A stretch of 64,000 bases of DNA from Alphaproteobacteria bacterium (GTDB taxonomy: Bacteria; Pseudomonadota; Alphaproteobacteria; Micavibrionales; UBA2020), in NCBI GenBank assembly GCA_016794125.1, contig JAEUKT010000002.1:969396-1033395 (forward strand). The letters run 5' to 3'. Both the position numbers and the translations under genes were made by a program. The notes beneath the pieces were generated by a model, which worked only from the letters and a program-made list of their open reading frames with translations, did not search any database and had not been told where the DNA came from. Of the stretch, positions 27,816-36,761 are shown one piece after another (the first letter of the stretch is position 1; the number at the start of each line of letters is the position of its first letter).

Positions 27816-30658
27816 GATTCCTTCAAAAACTCCCGCGTCATTTCAATCGCCTCTTTGAGGCCGATGCGCTGCACCTCGACCCCGTCGGGGAAGGCGGAGA
27901 GGAGGCGGGTGGGCAGCGCGCTGTCGAGCATGACGAACACGCCCTTGTCATCGGCGCGGCGGATCAGGCGGCCATAGGCCTGCTTCAGCTTGAAGCGCGT
28001 CAGCATATCGTCGAGATCCTTGCCGAAATGGTTGCGGCGCGCCTTGTGCAGGATCGTCGGGCGCGGCCATGGCACGCGGTCATAGACGACAAGGCGCAGA
28101 CTGCGCCCCGGCACGTCGATGCCATCGCGGGTCGCATCGGTGCCCAGCAGGCAGGCGTTTTCTTCCTCGCGGAAAATATCGATCAGGGTGCCGGTATCCA
28201 GCGGATCGATATGCTGCGCATATAAATGCAGGCCTGACTCTTCTAACGGCTGCGCGATCTTGTCGTAAACCGCGCGCAGTCTTTGCACTGCAGTGAAAAT
28301 GCCGAGCGCGCCGCCGCCCGATGCCTTGAACAATTCGCGGAAGGCTGCTGCCGCTTCGCCGGGGTTTTCTTTTTTGACATCGCCCACCACAATCACGCGC
28401 GTCTGGTTCGCGTAATCGAAGGGGGAGGGCACGTTGAACAGCTTCGCGCTGTCATTCGGCGACAGCACCGCCGACCCTGTGCGCGATTTGGGGCTCAGCC
28501 ACCCGTCGCGGTCGTCGAGCGTCGTGTCGCGCAAGGTGGCGGAGGTAATGACGATGCCATGCGCATGCGGTTTCAACACTTCGGCGAAAACTTTTGCGGG
28601 ATCGACGTAATAGCGGTAATAACCGGCATCGGAATCCTTGCCGCCCTCGCGGGATACCTCCAGCCAATCCACAAATTCGGGGTTGCCGTTGTCCTGCACG
28701 GGATTGCGCAGCGCCATCAGCATGCCGACCCAGCCGCCGACTTCATATGTAGCGCGGCGGTAGAGGCTGTTGCGGATGAAATGGATGCGTTCGCGGGCGG
28801 CGGAATCCAGCGCCTCCGCCTCGTCCTCCAGTTTCTTTTGCAGCAGCGCAATCAGCTGGTTCATGGGTTTTTGCAAGGAGACAAGTTTTGCCTCCAATGC
28901 GCGGGCGGCTTCGAGGAAGCCGGGCACGGGCGGCATGGCGGCGGTTTCCAGCGAATAATATCCGCCATGTTCCTTGGTGCGCGCATAAACCTGTTCGCGG
29001 CAGACCAGCAGGAATTGTTCCGCCACGCCCTTGGGCGTTTTCTCCGCCATGCGCTGCCGCCATTGCGGGCCGGGCAAGCTGCGTGCGGCTTCCTGGATTT
29101 CCTCGACCAGCTTGATGCCTTCATCGTCGCCCGCCACGATATCCTCGATGCGGCGTTTCAGCCCGCGCGCGCGGGTTTTCTGTCCGGTTTCCGACCCCAA
29201 TATCCAGCGGCGCAGATCGGCCGTCCACTGGCCGTTCAGCTGCGCGTCGAAGGCGCTGTCGGCGGCCTCGAAAATATGGTGGCCTTCGTCGAAGATATAA
29301 CGCCCGGGCAAAACATCGTCCGGCCCGCTGGATGCCGTCTGGTGCATCACAAGCGCGTGGTTGGCGATGACGATATCCGCGCGTTTTGATTTACGGATGC
29401 TTTTTTCGACGAAGCATTTGTTGAAATGCGGGCAGGCGGAATAGATACATTCGCCGCGCTTGTCGGCAAAGGCCGCCATGCGGCTCCAGCCCATCAATCC
29501 CACCAGCCAGCCCGGGAATTCCTTGCCCATCAAATCGCCATCCGATGTGACGGCTGCCCAGCGCGTCATCAGCCCCAGCGCCATCGCGCTCAGGTCGTTG
29601 CTGGCTGCGCCTTGCGATTGGGCGGCGTCTTCCAAATTCAGCAGGCACAAATAATTCTCGCGTCCCTTGCGCGTCACCACCTTGCGCGCTTTTTCAACGG
29701 GGTCGTCGTAGAGCTTTTCAAGCTCCGCATCGACCTGACGCTGCAGGTTGCGTGTATAGGTAGACACCCAGACCGGCCCGCCGTTTTTCTCTGCCCAGAC
29801 GGTGGCAGGGGCAAGGTAACCCAGCGTCTTGCCCGTGCCGGTGCCAGCCTCCGCCAATACCAGATGTGTTTCATCCGCGTCATCGACGGGCTGGAACGCG
29901 CGCGACAGGGCGGTGGCGTAATCGCGCTGCTGGGGGCGGTCCTCCACGCTTGGGCGCTTGGTCAGCTGGCGCAGGCGGTCTTCGACTTCGATTTTATCGA
30001 CACCAATATGCCCGGGCGCGGGTTCGGGCGCGTGGATCGACCATTCGGGCAGCTTGTCCCAGATTTTTACCGCCGCGCGCATTTCGCCGCGGCTGGGTGG
30101 CGTTTCATCGCGCCCCAATGCGGCCAGCACAACGGGCGCCCACGGCCAGCCGCCGGTGCTTTGCGGCACGGCGGGTGTATTATCCCCCTCCAGCACGCTG
30201 CCCATGCGCCCCATGATCGCGGCGATACCGGCGGGGTCGGATTTTTCGTTGGGCAGGTTGTTCGCAAGATCCGCCAGCAGATGCCGGATGGCATCGCGGA
30301 GCGCCAGGCACTGGTCTTCAGGCTCGCCCGGTTCCATCAGGCTGAGCGCCTTCATGATGCCGCGCGGGGTGGGCACGCAGAAACGGCCCGGATGGACGAA
30401 GGCAAACAATTCCAGCACGTCATAGGCGGGGAAACGCTCCACCTGCAGCCGTCCTGCCACCTGCGGGCCGTTGCACAGGATGGGCATGGTGCGGGCGCAG
30501 ATGGCCTTGGCCTCGGCATCGCTGATTTTTTTCAATTCGCCGTCGAGCGTGAGGCAATACAGGCTGGTGCCCGACAGCGCCAATACGGGCGCTTTCGGGA
30601 TCAAAGGGCGTTTGGCCGCCCGCTGTTCGACAACGGCCTGCGTCATGGATTCTTTCAA
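27812..30658 (-). CDS. DinG/XPD-type ATP-dependent DNA helicase
   Basis: A 948-residue SF2 iron-sulfur helicase. Walker A EAGTGTGKT starts at residue 268. Four Cys that could hold a 4Fe-4S cluster lie between motifs I and II: one near 336 (YLCLLNLEDA) and the group at about 405-417 (CIYSACPHFNKC). Motif II is DEGHH near 457. The C-terminal half has the VITSATL, GIFTAVQRLRAVY and LKQAYGRLIRR motifs. The first ~235 residues are an extra N-terminal region without recognised fold, usual for alphaproteobacterial DinG-like proteins. The role is 5'-3' unwinding, probably of R-loops and recombination intermediates. The ATG at 30658 and another at 30646 are both possible. Confidence 0.88.
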   Translation of the reverse strand: MKESMTQAVVEQRAAKRPLIPKAPVLALSGTSLYCLTLDGELKKISDAEAKAICARTMPILCNGPQVAGRLQVERFPAYDVLELFAFVHPGRFCVPTPRGIMKALSLMEPGEPEDQCLALRDAIRHLLADLANNLPNEKSDPAGIAAIMGRMGSVLEGDNTPAVPQSTGGWPWAPVVLAALGRDETPPSRGEMRAAVKIWDKLPEWSIHAPEPAPGHIGVDKIEVEDRLRQLTKRPSVEDRPQQRDYATALSRAFQPVDDADETHLVLAEAGTGTGKTLGYLAPATVWAEKNGGPVWVSTYTRNLQRQVDAELEKLYDDPVEKARKVVTRKGRENYLCLLNLEDAAQSQGAASNDLSAMALGLMTRWAAVTSDGDLMGKEFPGWLVGLMGWSRMAAFADKRGECIYSACPHFNKCFVEKSIRKSKRADIVIANHALVMHQTASSGPDDVLPGRYIFDEGHHIFEAADSAFDAQLNGQWTADLRRWILGSETGQKTRARGLKRRIEDIVAGDDEGIKLVEEIQEAARSLPGPQWRQRMAEKTPKGVAEQFLLVCREQVYARTKEHGGYYSLETAAMPPVPGFLEAARALEAKLVSLQKPMNQLIALLQKKLEDEAEALDSAARERIHFIRNSLYRRATYEVGGWVGMLMALRNPVQDNGNPEFVDWLEVSREGGKDSDAGYYRYYVDPAKVFAEVLKPHAHGIVITSATLRDTTLDDRDGWLSPKSRTGSAVLSPNDSAKLFNVPSPFDYANQTRVIVVGDVKKENPGEAAAAFRELFKASGGGALGIFTAVQRLRAVYDKIAQPLEESGLHLYAQHIDPLDTGTLIDIFREEENACLLGTDATRDGIDVPGRSLRLVVYDRVPWPRPTILHKARRNHFGKDLDDMLTRFKLKQAYGRLIRRADDKGVFVMLDSALPTRLLSAFPDGVEVQRIGLKEAIEMTREFLKES

Positions 30659-30721
30659 AACAGTTCTTGTTTTGTTTTACCCGAAACGGCGGGTATCAGC
30701 CACCTTATTCGGCGGCTGCGG

Positions 30722-31216
30722 TCAGGCCGCAGGCGGCTTGAGCTTCGCCGCGAGGTCGGGGAAGGATTTTTCGATGCGGTCCCAGCGGGCGGGGTCGGCC
30801 TCGATGAATTCGCCGATTTTCTTGCCGGCATATTGGGTGATTTCGTCGGCGTAACGCTCGCGCACCAGATGCCATTGCTTGTTTGCTTCTTCGCCCGGGC
30901 CATAAGCGCTGATATGGCCCTTCATGCGCGCCACATCCACCGATGCCGCGATTTTTGCGAGGCGCTGGTATTCTTCGGAAATTTCGGGGTGTTTCGCCGC
31001 GACATCGTTGAAATATTCCGATGCCTTGCGCGCCTTGAAAGTGCCAAGCTCGATCGCATCCTGCACCTTGCCGATGATTTCGGCGGTTTCCTTTTGAATC
31101 GTTTCGGTTTCGCGGCGCAGGCGGGCGAGTTCTTTTTCGCGGCTGCCGGTCATGCGGTCGTAAATCTCTTTGGGGTAATCGGCGGCGGCTTTCAGGATTT
31201 CTTTCAGGCTCGGCAT
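30722..31216 (-). CDS. Hypothetical helical/coiled-coil protein
   Basis: A 164-residue soluble protein, mostly helical. An obvious coiled coil lies at about 22-50 (EKELARLRRETETIQKETAEIIGKV). The ATG at 31216 (PSLKEILKAAADYPKEI) was preferred to 31231. It has no signal peptide or membrane segment, and I recognise no family. It is 63 bases upstream of the DinG-like gene on the same strand and may be co-transcribed with it. It diverges from the M49-like peptidase gene. Confidence 0.6.
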   Translation of the reverse strand: MPSLKEILKAAADYPKEIYDRMTGSREKELARLRRETETIQKETAEIIGKVQDAIELGTFKARKASEYFNDVAAKHPEISEEYQRLAKIAASVDVARMKGHISAYGPGEEANKQWHLVRERYADEITQYAGKKIGEFIEADPARWDRIEKSFPDLAAKLKPPAA

Positions 31217-31301
31217 GGTTATGCCCCTCATTTAAAACAATAATTCTGAAATTCTGGCTCTATTATATGGCGATGGGCCGCTTTTGCAATTTGTAATTAT
31301 A

Positions 31302-31330
31302 TTGACAGTTTCTGCGGGAAACTGTTATTA
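31302..31330 (+). promoter_or_regulatory. Promoter with a palindromic operator in its spacer
   Basis: TTGACA (31302-31307), a 17-base spacer and TTATTA (31325-31330). A perfect inverted repeat, ACAGTTTC (31305-31312) and GAAACTGT (31318-31325), fills the spacer. A dimeric repressor bound there would block RNA polymerase. The start codon of the M49-like gene is 40 bases downstream. Confidence 0.55.
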
Positions 31331-31369
31331 AATTCCATAATAAATTTTCAGGCATAGAGGATTCTGCAG

Positions 31370-33163
31370 ATGGCCGCACCCGATAAAAACTCGCCCAAAT
31401 CACAATTCAACCGCGCCAGCCTTGGCGAAAACGGCGAGTTCACCTATGGCATCAGCGCCAAGCGGCTGGGTGATATTGTGAGCGAGAAAACCCGTACGCT
31501 CGATTTCACCCTGCCCGATGCCGCGTATGACCAGTTGTCGGATGCGAATAAAAAGGCCCTGGCGCATCTGGTGAAGGCCGCCAACTTCCTTGATATCGTG
31601 TTCCTGAAACAGGACCACCCCGACAACATCCGCGCGCGCGAGGCGCTTGAGAAAGCGGCCGCAGCGGGCGACAAGCGCGCAGAACAATCGCTGGTGCTGT
31701 TCAACCTGCATAACGGCGTTGAAGGCCCCGATATGTATTCGCCGAAAACGAAACCGCTCCGCATCTTCCGCGACAAAAAAATCCAGCCCGGCAAGAATTT
31801 CTATCCGCAGGACATTACCAAAAAAGAACTCGCCGATTATATCGTCGCGAACCCCGAACAGGCCTCCGCGCTGCTCTCCAACAACACCATCGTGCAGCGC
31901 GACGGCAACCGGCTGAAGGCGGTGCCTTATTCCGTCGCCTTCCGCGAGGAGATGGAGGGTGCTGCGAAAGAATTGCTGCTGGCGGCGAAGGAAACAGACC
32001 ATAAAGGCTTCGCGGAGTATCTCCGCTGGCAGGCGCAGGCGCTGGTCAACGACAGCGACCCTGAAATGGGCTACACCGCCGATAAGTTGTGGATCAGCAA
32101 CCTTGAAGACAGCCCGCTGGAATTCACCATCGGCCGCGAAAATTACGAAGACCGCATGAGCGCGGATGTGGCGTCCGAACCGCGCGTCAAAAAGGTGCTG
32201 GAGGAAAACGGAATCAAGGCAAAAGCCAAGGATTCTATCGGCACGCGCGTCGGCATCGTGAACAAGGACAGCTACGCCGAAATCGCCGATTACCGCAAAC
32301 ATCTGGAGGCTTTCGCCGCCACCATGCCGCATACAAACCAGTATAAACAGCAGACCGAAAGCGGCGGCGCGAAGATGACCTTTGCCGATGTCGATCTGGT
32401 CGCGATCACGGGTGATTATGCGGCGGTACGTGGCGGCATCACGGTGGCGCAGAACCTGCCTAATTCCGACAAGCTGGCGGTTGAATTGAAAGAAGGCAGC
32501 CGCCTTGTGTTCCACCGCCAAGTGCGTCAGGGCGGCGATCCGGCGGCGGAGAAAAAATTCCTTGATGCGCTGATCGATCCCGCGCAGCATAAATGGTACG
32601 ACAACAACGCCGATTTCCTGTTTACCGTCGGCCATGAACTTGCCCATTCGCTGGGGCCTCGTGCCACCAAGGACGGCCGCGACAAATCGGGCAGCCTTGG
32701 CAAATACGGCGCGATGCTGGAGGAAAACAAGGCCGATGTGGCATCCATCGCCATGACCGATTACTTCGTGCAGATCGGCAAGTTTACGCCGGAGCAGGCG
32801 AACACGATTTACCTGACCTGGGCCGCCAGCGAACTTCCCAACAAGCAGCCGTCGGAGGACGAGGCGCACCGTTCCCGCTCCATCATGCAGCTCAATTACT
32901 TCATTGAAAAAGGCGCAATCGAGTTTGCCGCCGGCGGCAAGCTGAAGATCGTGCCCGAAAAAATGGGGCAGGCGGGGCGCGACATGACCGCCGAAGTGGT
33001 GCAGCTGCAGCTGGACGGCGATGTGGCCAAGGCCGAGGCCTTCGTCAAGAAATACGCCGCCTGGAACCCCGCCCTGCAATACGCGGCGGACGAGAAAATG
33101 AAGCTGAAGCCCAAGCTGTACCGCAAGGTGCATCAGCCGCTCAGGGCGAAGCTGTCGGCTTAA
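31370..33163 (+). CDS. M49-like (dipeptidyl-peptidase III-type) zinc metallopeptidase
   Basis: A 597-residue cytosolic protein. The zinc site is H422-ELA-H426, with the third ligand in LEENKADVAS (E452). The HEXXH...GP...EExKAD arrangement fits the M49 relatives found in plant Nudix-hydrolase-3-type proteins, with HEXXH rather than the HEXXGH of dipeptidyl-peptidase III. Family members cleave dipeptides from N-termini. The first ~200 residues have no recognised motif beyond an Ala-rich helical segment. Translation starts at an ATG with GAGGA upstream. Expression is probably repressible through the palindrome at 31305-31325. A hairpin follows the stop. Confidence 0.72.
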   Translation: MAAPDKNSPKSQFNRASLGENGEFTYGISAKRLGDIVSEKTRTLDFTLPDAAYDQLSDANKKALAHLVKAANFLDIVFLKQDHPDNIRAREALEKAAAAGDKRAEQSLVLFNLHNGVEGPDMYSPKTKPLRIFRDKKIQPGKNFYPQDITKKELADYIVANPEQASALLSNNTIVQRDGNRLKAVPYSVAFREEMEGAAKELLLAAKETDHKGFAEYLRWQAQALVNDSDPEMGYTADKLWISNLEDSPLEFTIGRENYEDRMSADVASEPRVKKVLEENGIKAKAKDSIGTRVGIVNKDSYAEIADYRKHLEAFAATMPHTNQYKQQTESGGAKMTFADVDLVAITGDYAAVRGGITVAQNLPNSDKLAVELKEGSRLVFHRQVRQGGDPAAEKKFLDALIDPAQHKWYDNNADFLFTVGHELAHSLGPRATKDGRDKSGSLGKYGAMLEENKADVASIAMTDYFVQIGKFTPEQANTIYLTWAASELPNKQPSEDEAHRSRSIMQLNYFIEKGAIEFAAGGKLKIVPEKMGQAGRDMTAEVVQLQLDGDVAKAEAFVKKYAAWNPALQYAADEKMKLKPKLYRKVHQPLRAKLSA

Positions 33164-33165
33164 CC

Positions 33166-33198
33166 TTAGCCCCCTCTCCGTCCGGGAGAGGGGGCTAA
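33166..33198. repeat. Perfect 14-base hairpin after the M49-like gene
   Basis: TTAGCCCCCTCTCC (33166-33179) pairs with GGAGAGGGGGCTAA (33185-33198). No T-run follows, so it is either an mRNA-stabilising hairpin or a short repeat rather than a classical terminator. Confidence 0.65.
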
Positions 33199-33263
33199 CC
33201 TCTCCTTGCCTTAACCCCTTGTTTTCTGTACCTTTGCCTTGAATCAGTACAGGGCGTTCAAAT

Positions 33264-33695
33264 ATGCAGCTTAAATGTTTCCCCGTCACCTCGCCTGAGG
33301 ATCTTGCCGCCTGCATGGAGATCCGCAAGGTCGCCTTTGTGTCGGAGCAGAATGTGCCTGCCGACCTCGAGGCCGACGGGCTCGACCCCTCCGCCCGCCA
33401 GTTCGGGGTGCGTGCCGACGGGGCGCTGATCGGCACCTGCCGCGTCCGTCTGATCGGATCGGCGGCCAAGATCGAGCGTGTCGCCATCATCAAGGACTTC
33501 CGCGGGCAGGGCGTAGGCCGCGTTCTGATGAAATATATCTTGAACGAACTGCGCAAAAACGGCGATATTCAGCTGTTCAAGCTGGCCTCGCAGGCCTATG
33601 CCGTGCCGTTCTACGAAAAGCTTGGCTTCCGCACACGCGGCCATGAATATCTCGAAGCCGGCATCCCGCATTACGATATGGTGCTGGAAAAGTAA
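33264..33695 (+). CDS. GNAT-family N-acetyltransferase
   Basis: A 143-residue GNAT protein. The acetyl-CoA-binding motif A is KDFRGQGVGRVLM (R-x-x-G-x-G/A) at about 79-91, preceded by the motif D strand (GTCRVRLIGSAAKIERVAI) and followed by the QAYAVPFYEKLGF motif B. These are typical of YjdJ/ElaA-like small acetyltransferases. The acceptor is unknown. It lies 19 bases upstream of lysS and may be transcribed with it. Confidence 0.88.
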   Translation: MQLKCFPVTSPEDLAACMEIRKVAFVSEQNVPADLEADGLDPSARQFGVRADGALIGTCRVRLIGSAAKIERVAIIKDFRGQGVGRVLMKYILNELRKNGDIQLFKLASQAYAVPFYEKLGFRTRGHEYLEAGIPHYDMVLEK

Positions 33696-33714
33696 TTTTT
33701 AAAAGGAAACGATC

Positions 33715-35220
<1,506 letters not shown>

Positions 35221-35243
35221 CGCCGAAGCAAAGCATTAAAAAA

Positions 35244-35277
35244 ACGGGCCGCGTGTGATGCGCGGCCCGTTCTCTTT
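35244..35277. terminator. Bidirectional terminator between lysS and the TPR/SDR gene
   Basis: ACGGGCCGCG (35244-35253) and CGCGGCCCGT (35261-35270) form a ten-base stem. TCTCTTT follows on the + strand and an A-run precedes it (T-run on the - strand), so both convergent transcripts can end here. Confidence 0.85.
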
Positions 35278-35288
35278 GGGGAAGTTTT

Positions 35289-36761
35289 TTAGTTGTAACC
35301 GGAGTCTTTCGACGTTTTGCCGGTGTTCTCCTGGGCCTTGGCAAGCGCGGCCTTGATTTCCTTGCGGCGGCCGGCATCGGCGGTGGCGCGGCCCGGACGG
35401 TCGGGTGCGGCCAGCGCCTTGTTGAGCACCGTCACGGCTTCGTCATATTTTTTCTGCTTCAGCAAAAAATCGCCGTAGAAGTAATTCGGGTCGATGCCGT
35501 CGGGGTTCAGCTCCAGCGCCTGTTTCAGGAATTTTTCCGCCTTGTCTTCATCCCCGAAACCGATCGGCCAGCCGGGCACCTGATAGTAAAGCGAGCCAAG
35601 CGTGGTATAGGCCGAACCGCCTAGCGCCTTGGGGTTCTGCGCCAGTGCCGCTTCCAGCAGTTTCTTGGCATCCTTTACCTTACCCAGCGCCGATACGCCC
35701 TTGACGATGCCGGCATCGGTTGCCAGCACGATGGCCTGCCAGATTTTCGGCTCCGGCTTGTCGGCATAGGCGGCGCTGAAGGCGGCGGCGGTTTCCTCCA
35801 GCTTGTGGATCGCCGTCAGCTTCGCGTCGTCGCTGTCGGTGCCGTATTTGATCGCCGCCCAGTCGGATTGCAGGGTGGCGAGCTTTTCCAGCATGGGGTC
35901 GGCCTGCGTCTGCACCAGCGCGGGCCGCGGGGCGGCCGCGGGCGTTGTTGCGGTCGTGGTTTCCGCGGGTGCGGGGCTGGCAAGCGCCAGTAGTGCGGCA
36001 ATAATGGGAAGTGCTTTTTTCATCGTTTGGCTCCTTGTTTGTTTATCGTCGTTCAACAGTTTTTCACCGATATCGCGGTTCTTTTTCAGTCCTTGGTCGA
36101 CCAGTTTCGGCAGCAGCGCGTTCATGACCGCAAAAAACCGCTCCGGCCAGCCGATGCGCACATCGGCCTCGCGGTCACGGATCGCGCGGAAAATGCGCGC
36201 CGCCACGGCTTCGGGGTCGTCCTGCGCCACGCCTGCCTGCCGGTTGAGGTCGGATTTGATGCCCTTGTTCGCACCGGTATCGACCGCGCGCGGCGTGACA
36301 TGCGTCACCTGTATGCCCGTGCCCGCAAGCTCGCGGCGCAGCGCGTCTGAAAATCCCTTCAGCCCCGCCTTGGCCGCCACGTAGCATGTCAGGTGCGGCA
36401 GGGGTATCAGCCCCGTCATCGACCCGATATTCACGATCTGCCCGTGGCCGCGCGCCTTCATCGCGGGCAGCACCGCCTGCGCAAGGCGGATGGGGGCCAA
36501 CAGGTTGACGGCCAGCAGCTGCCGCGCATCCTGTTCCTCGCAATAGGCAAGTTCGTTATAACCCGCCATGTTGACAAGAATATCTGGCGCGTTGGCGGCG
36601 AGCCGCGCATGCAGGGCCTCGATATCGCCCGACAGGTCGCCGTCCCTTTGCCGGTCATAGAGCTCGACTTGCGCGCCCGCGCCTGCCAACAACCGCACCA
36701 GCGGGCGGCCCATGCCGCCTGTGCCGCCGGTGATGAAAATGCGTTTTCCCTTAAGCGGCAT
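35289..36761 (-). CDS. SDR dehydrogenase fused in frame to a secreted TPR protein
   Basis: One 490-codon frame encodes two things. Residues 1-~235 are an SDR: TGGTGGMG nucleotide motif, VNMAGYNE, NIGSMTG and YVAAK (YxxxK). Residues 247-490 are a protein with its own signal peptide (MKKALPIIAALLALASPAPA) and a TPR-like domain (AYTTLGSLYYQVPGWPIGFGDEDKAEKFLKQAL; FYGDFLLKQKKYDEAVTVLNKAL). An internal ATG (36023) has a perfect AAGGAG site, so the TPR part is likely translated separately and exported. A TAA lies in the +1 frame just before it, consistent with loss of the original SDR stop by a small indel or by error. The SDR ATG overlaps the upstream gene's stop by 11 bases. SDR substrate unknown; last gene(s) of the cluster. 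Confidence 0.75.
   Translation of the reverse strand: MPLKGKRIFITGGTGGMGRPLVRLLAGAGAQVELYDRQRDGDLSGDIEALHARLAANAPDILVNMAGYNELAYCEEQDARQLLAVNLLAPIRLAQAVLPAMKARGHGQIVNIGSMTGLIPLPHLTCYVAAKAGLKGFSDALRRELAGTGIQVTHVTPRAVDTGANKGIKSDLNRQAGVAQDDPEAVAARIFRAIRDREADVRIGWPERFFAVMNALLPKLVDQGLKKNRDIGEKLLNDDKQTRSQTMKKALPIIAALLALASPAPAETTTATTPAAAPRPALVQTQADPMLEKLATLQSDWAAIKYGTDSDDAKLTAIHKLEETAAAFSAAYADKPEPKIWQAIVLATDAGIVKGVSALGKVKDAKKLLEAALAQNPKALGGSAYTTLGSLYYQVPGWPIGFGDEDKAEKFLKQALELNPDGIDPNYFYGDFLLKQKKYDEAVTVLNKALAAPDRPGRATADAGRRKEIKAALAKAQENTGKTSKDSGYN
36021..36036 (-). promoter_or_regulatory. Internal ribosome-binding site and start for the secreted TPR protein
   Basis: AAGGAG (36036-36031) lies seven bases before an in-frame ATG (36023-36021) that opens a textbook signal peptide. 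It supports independent translation of the C-terminal 244 residues of the fused frame. Confidence 0.75.
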
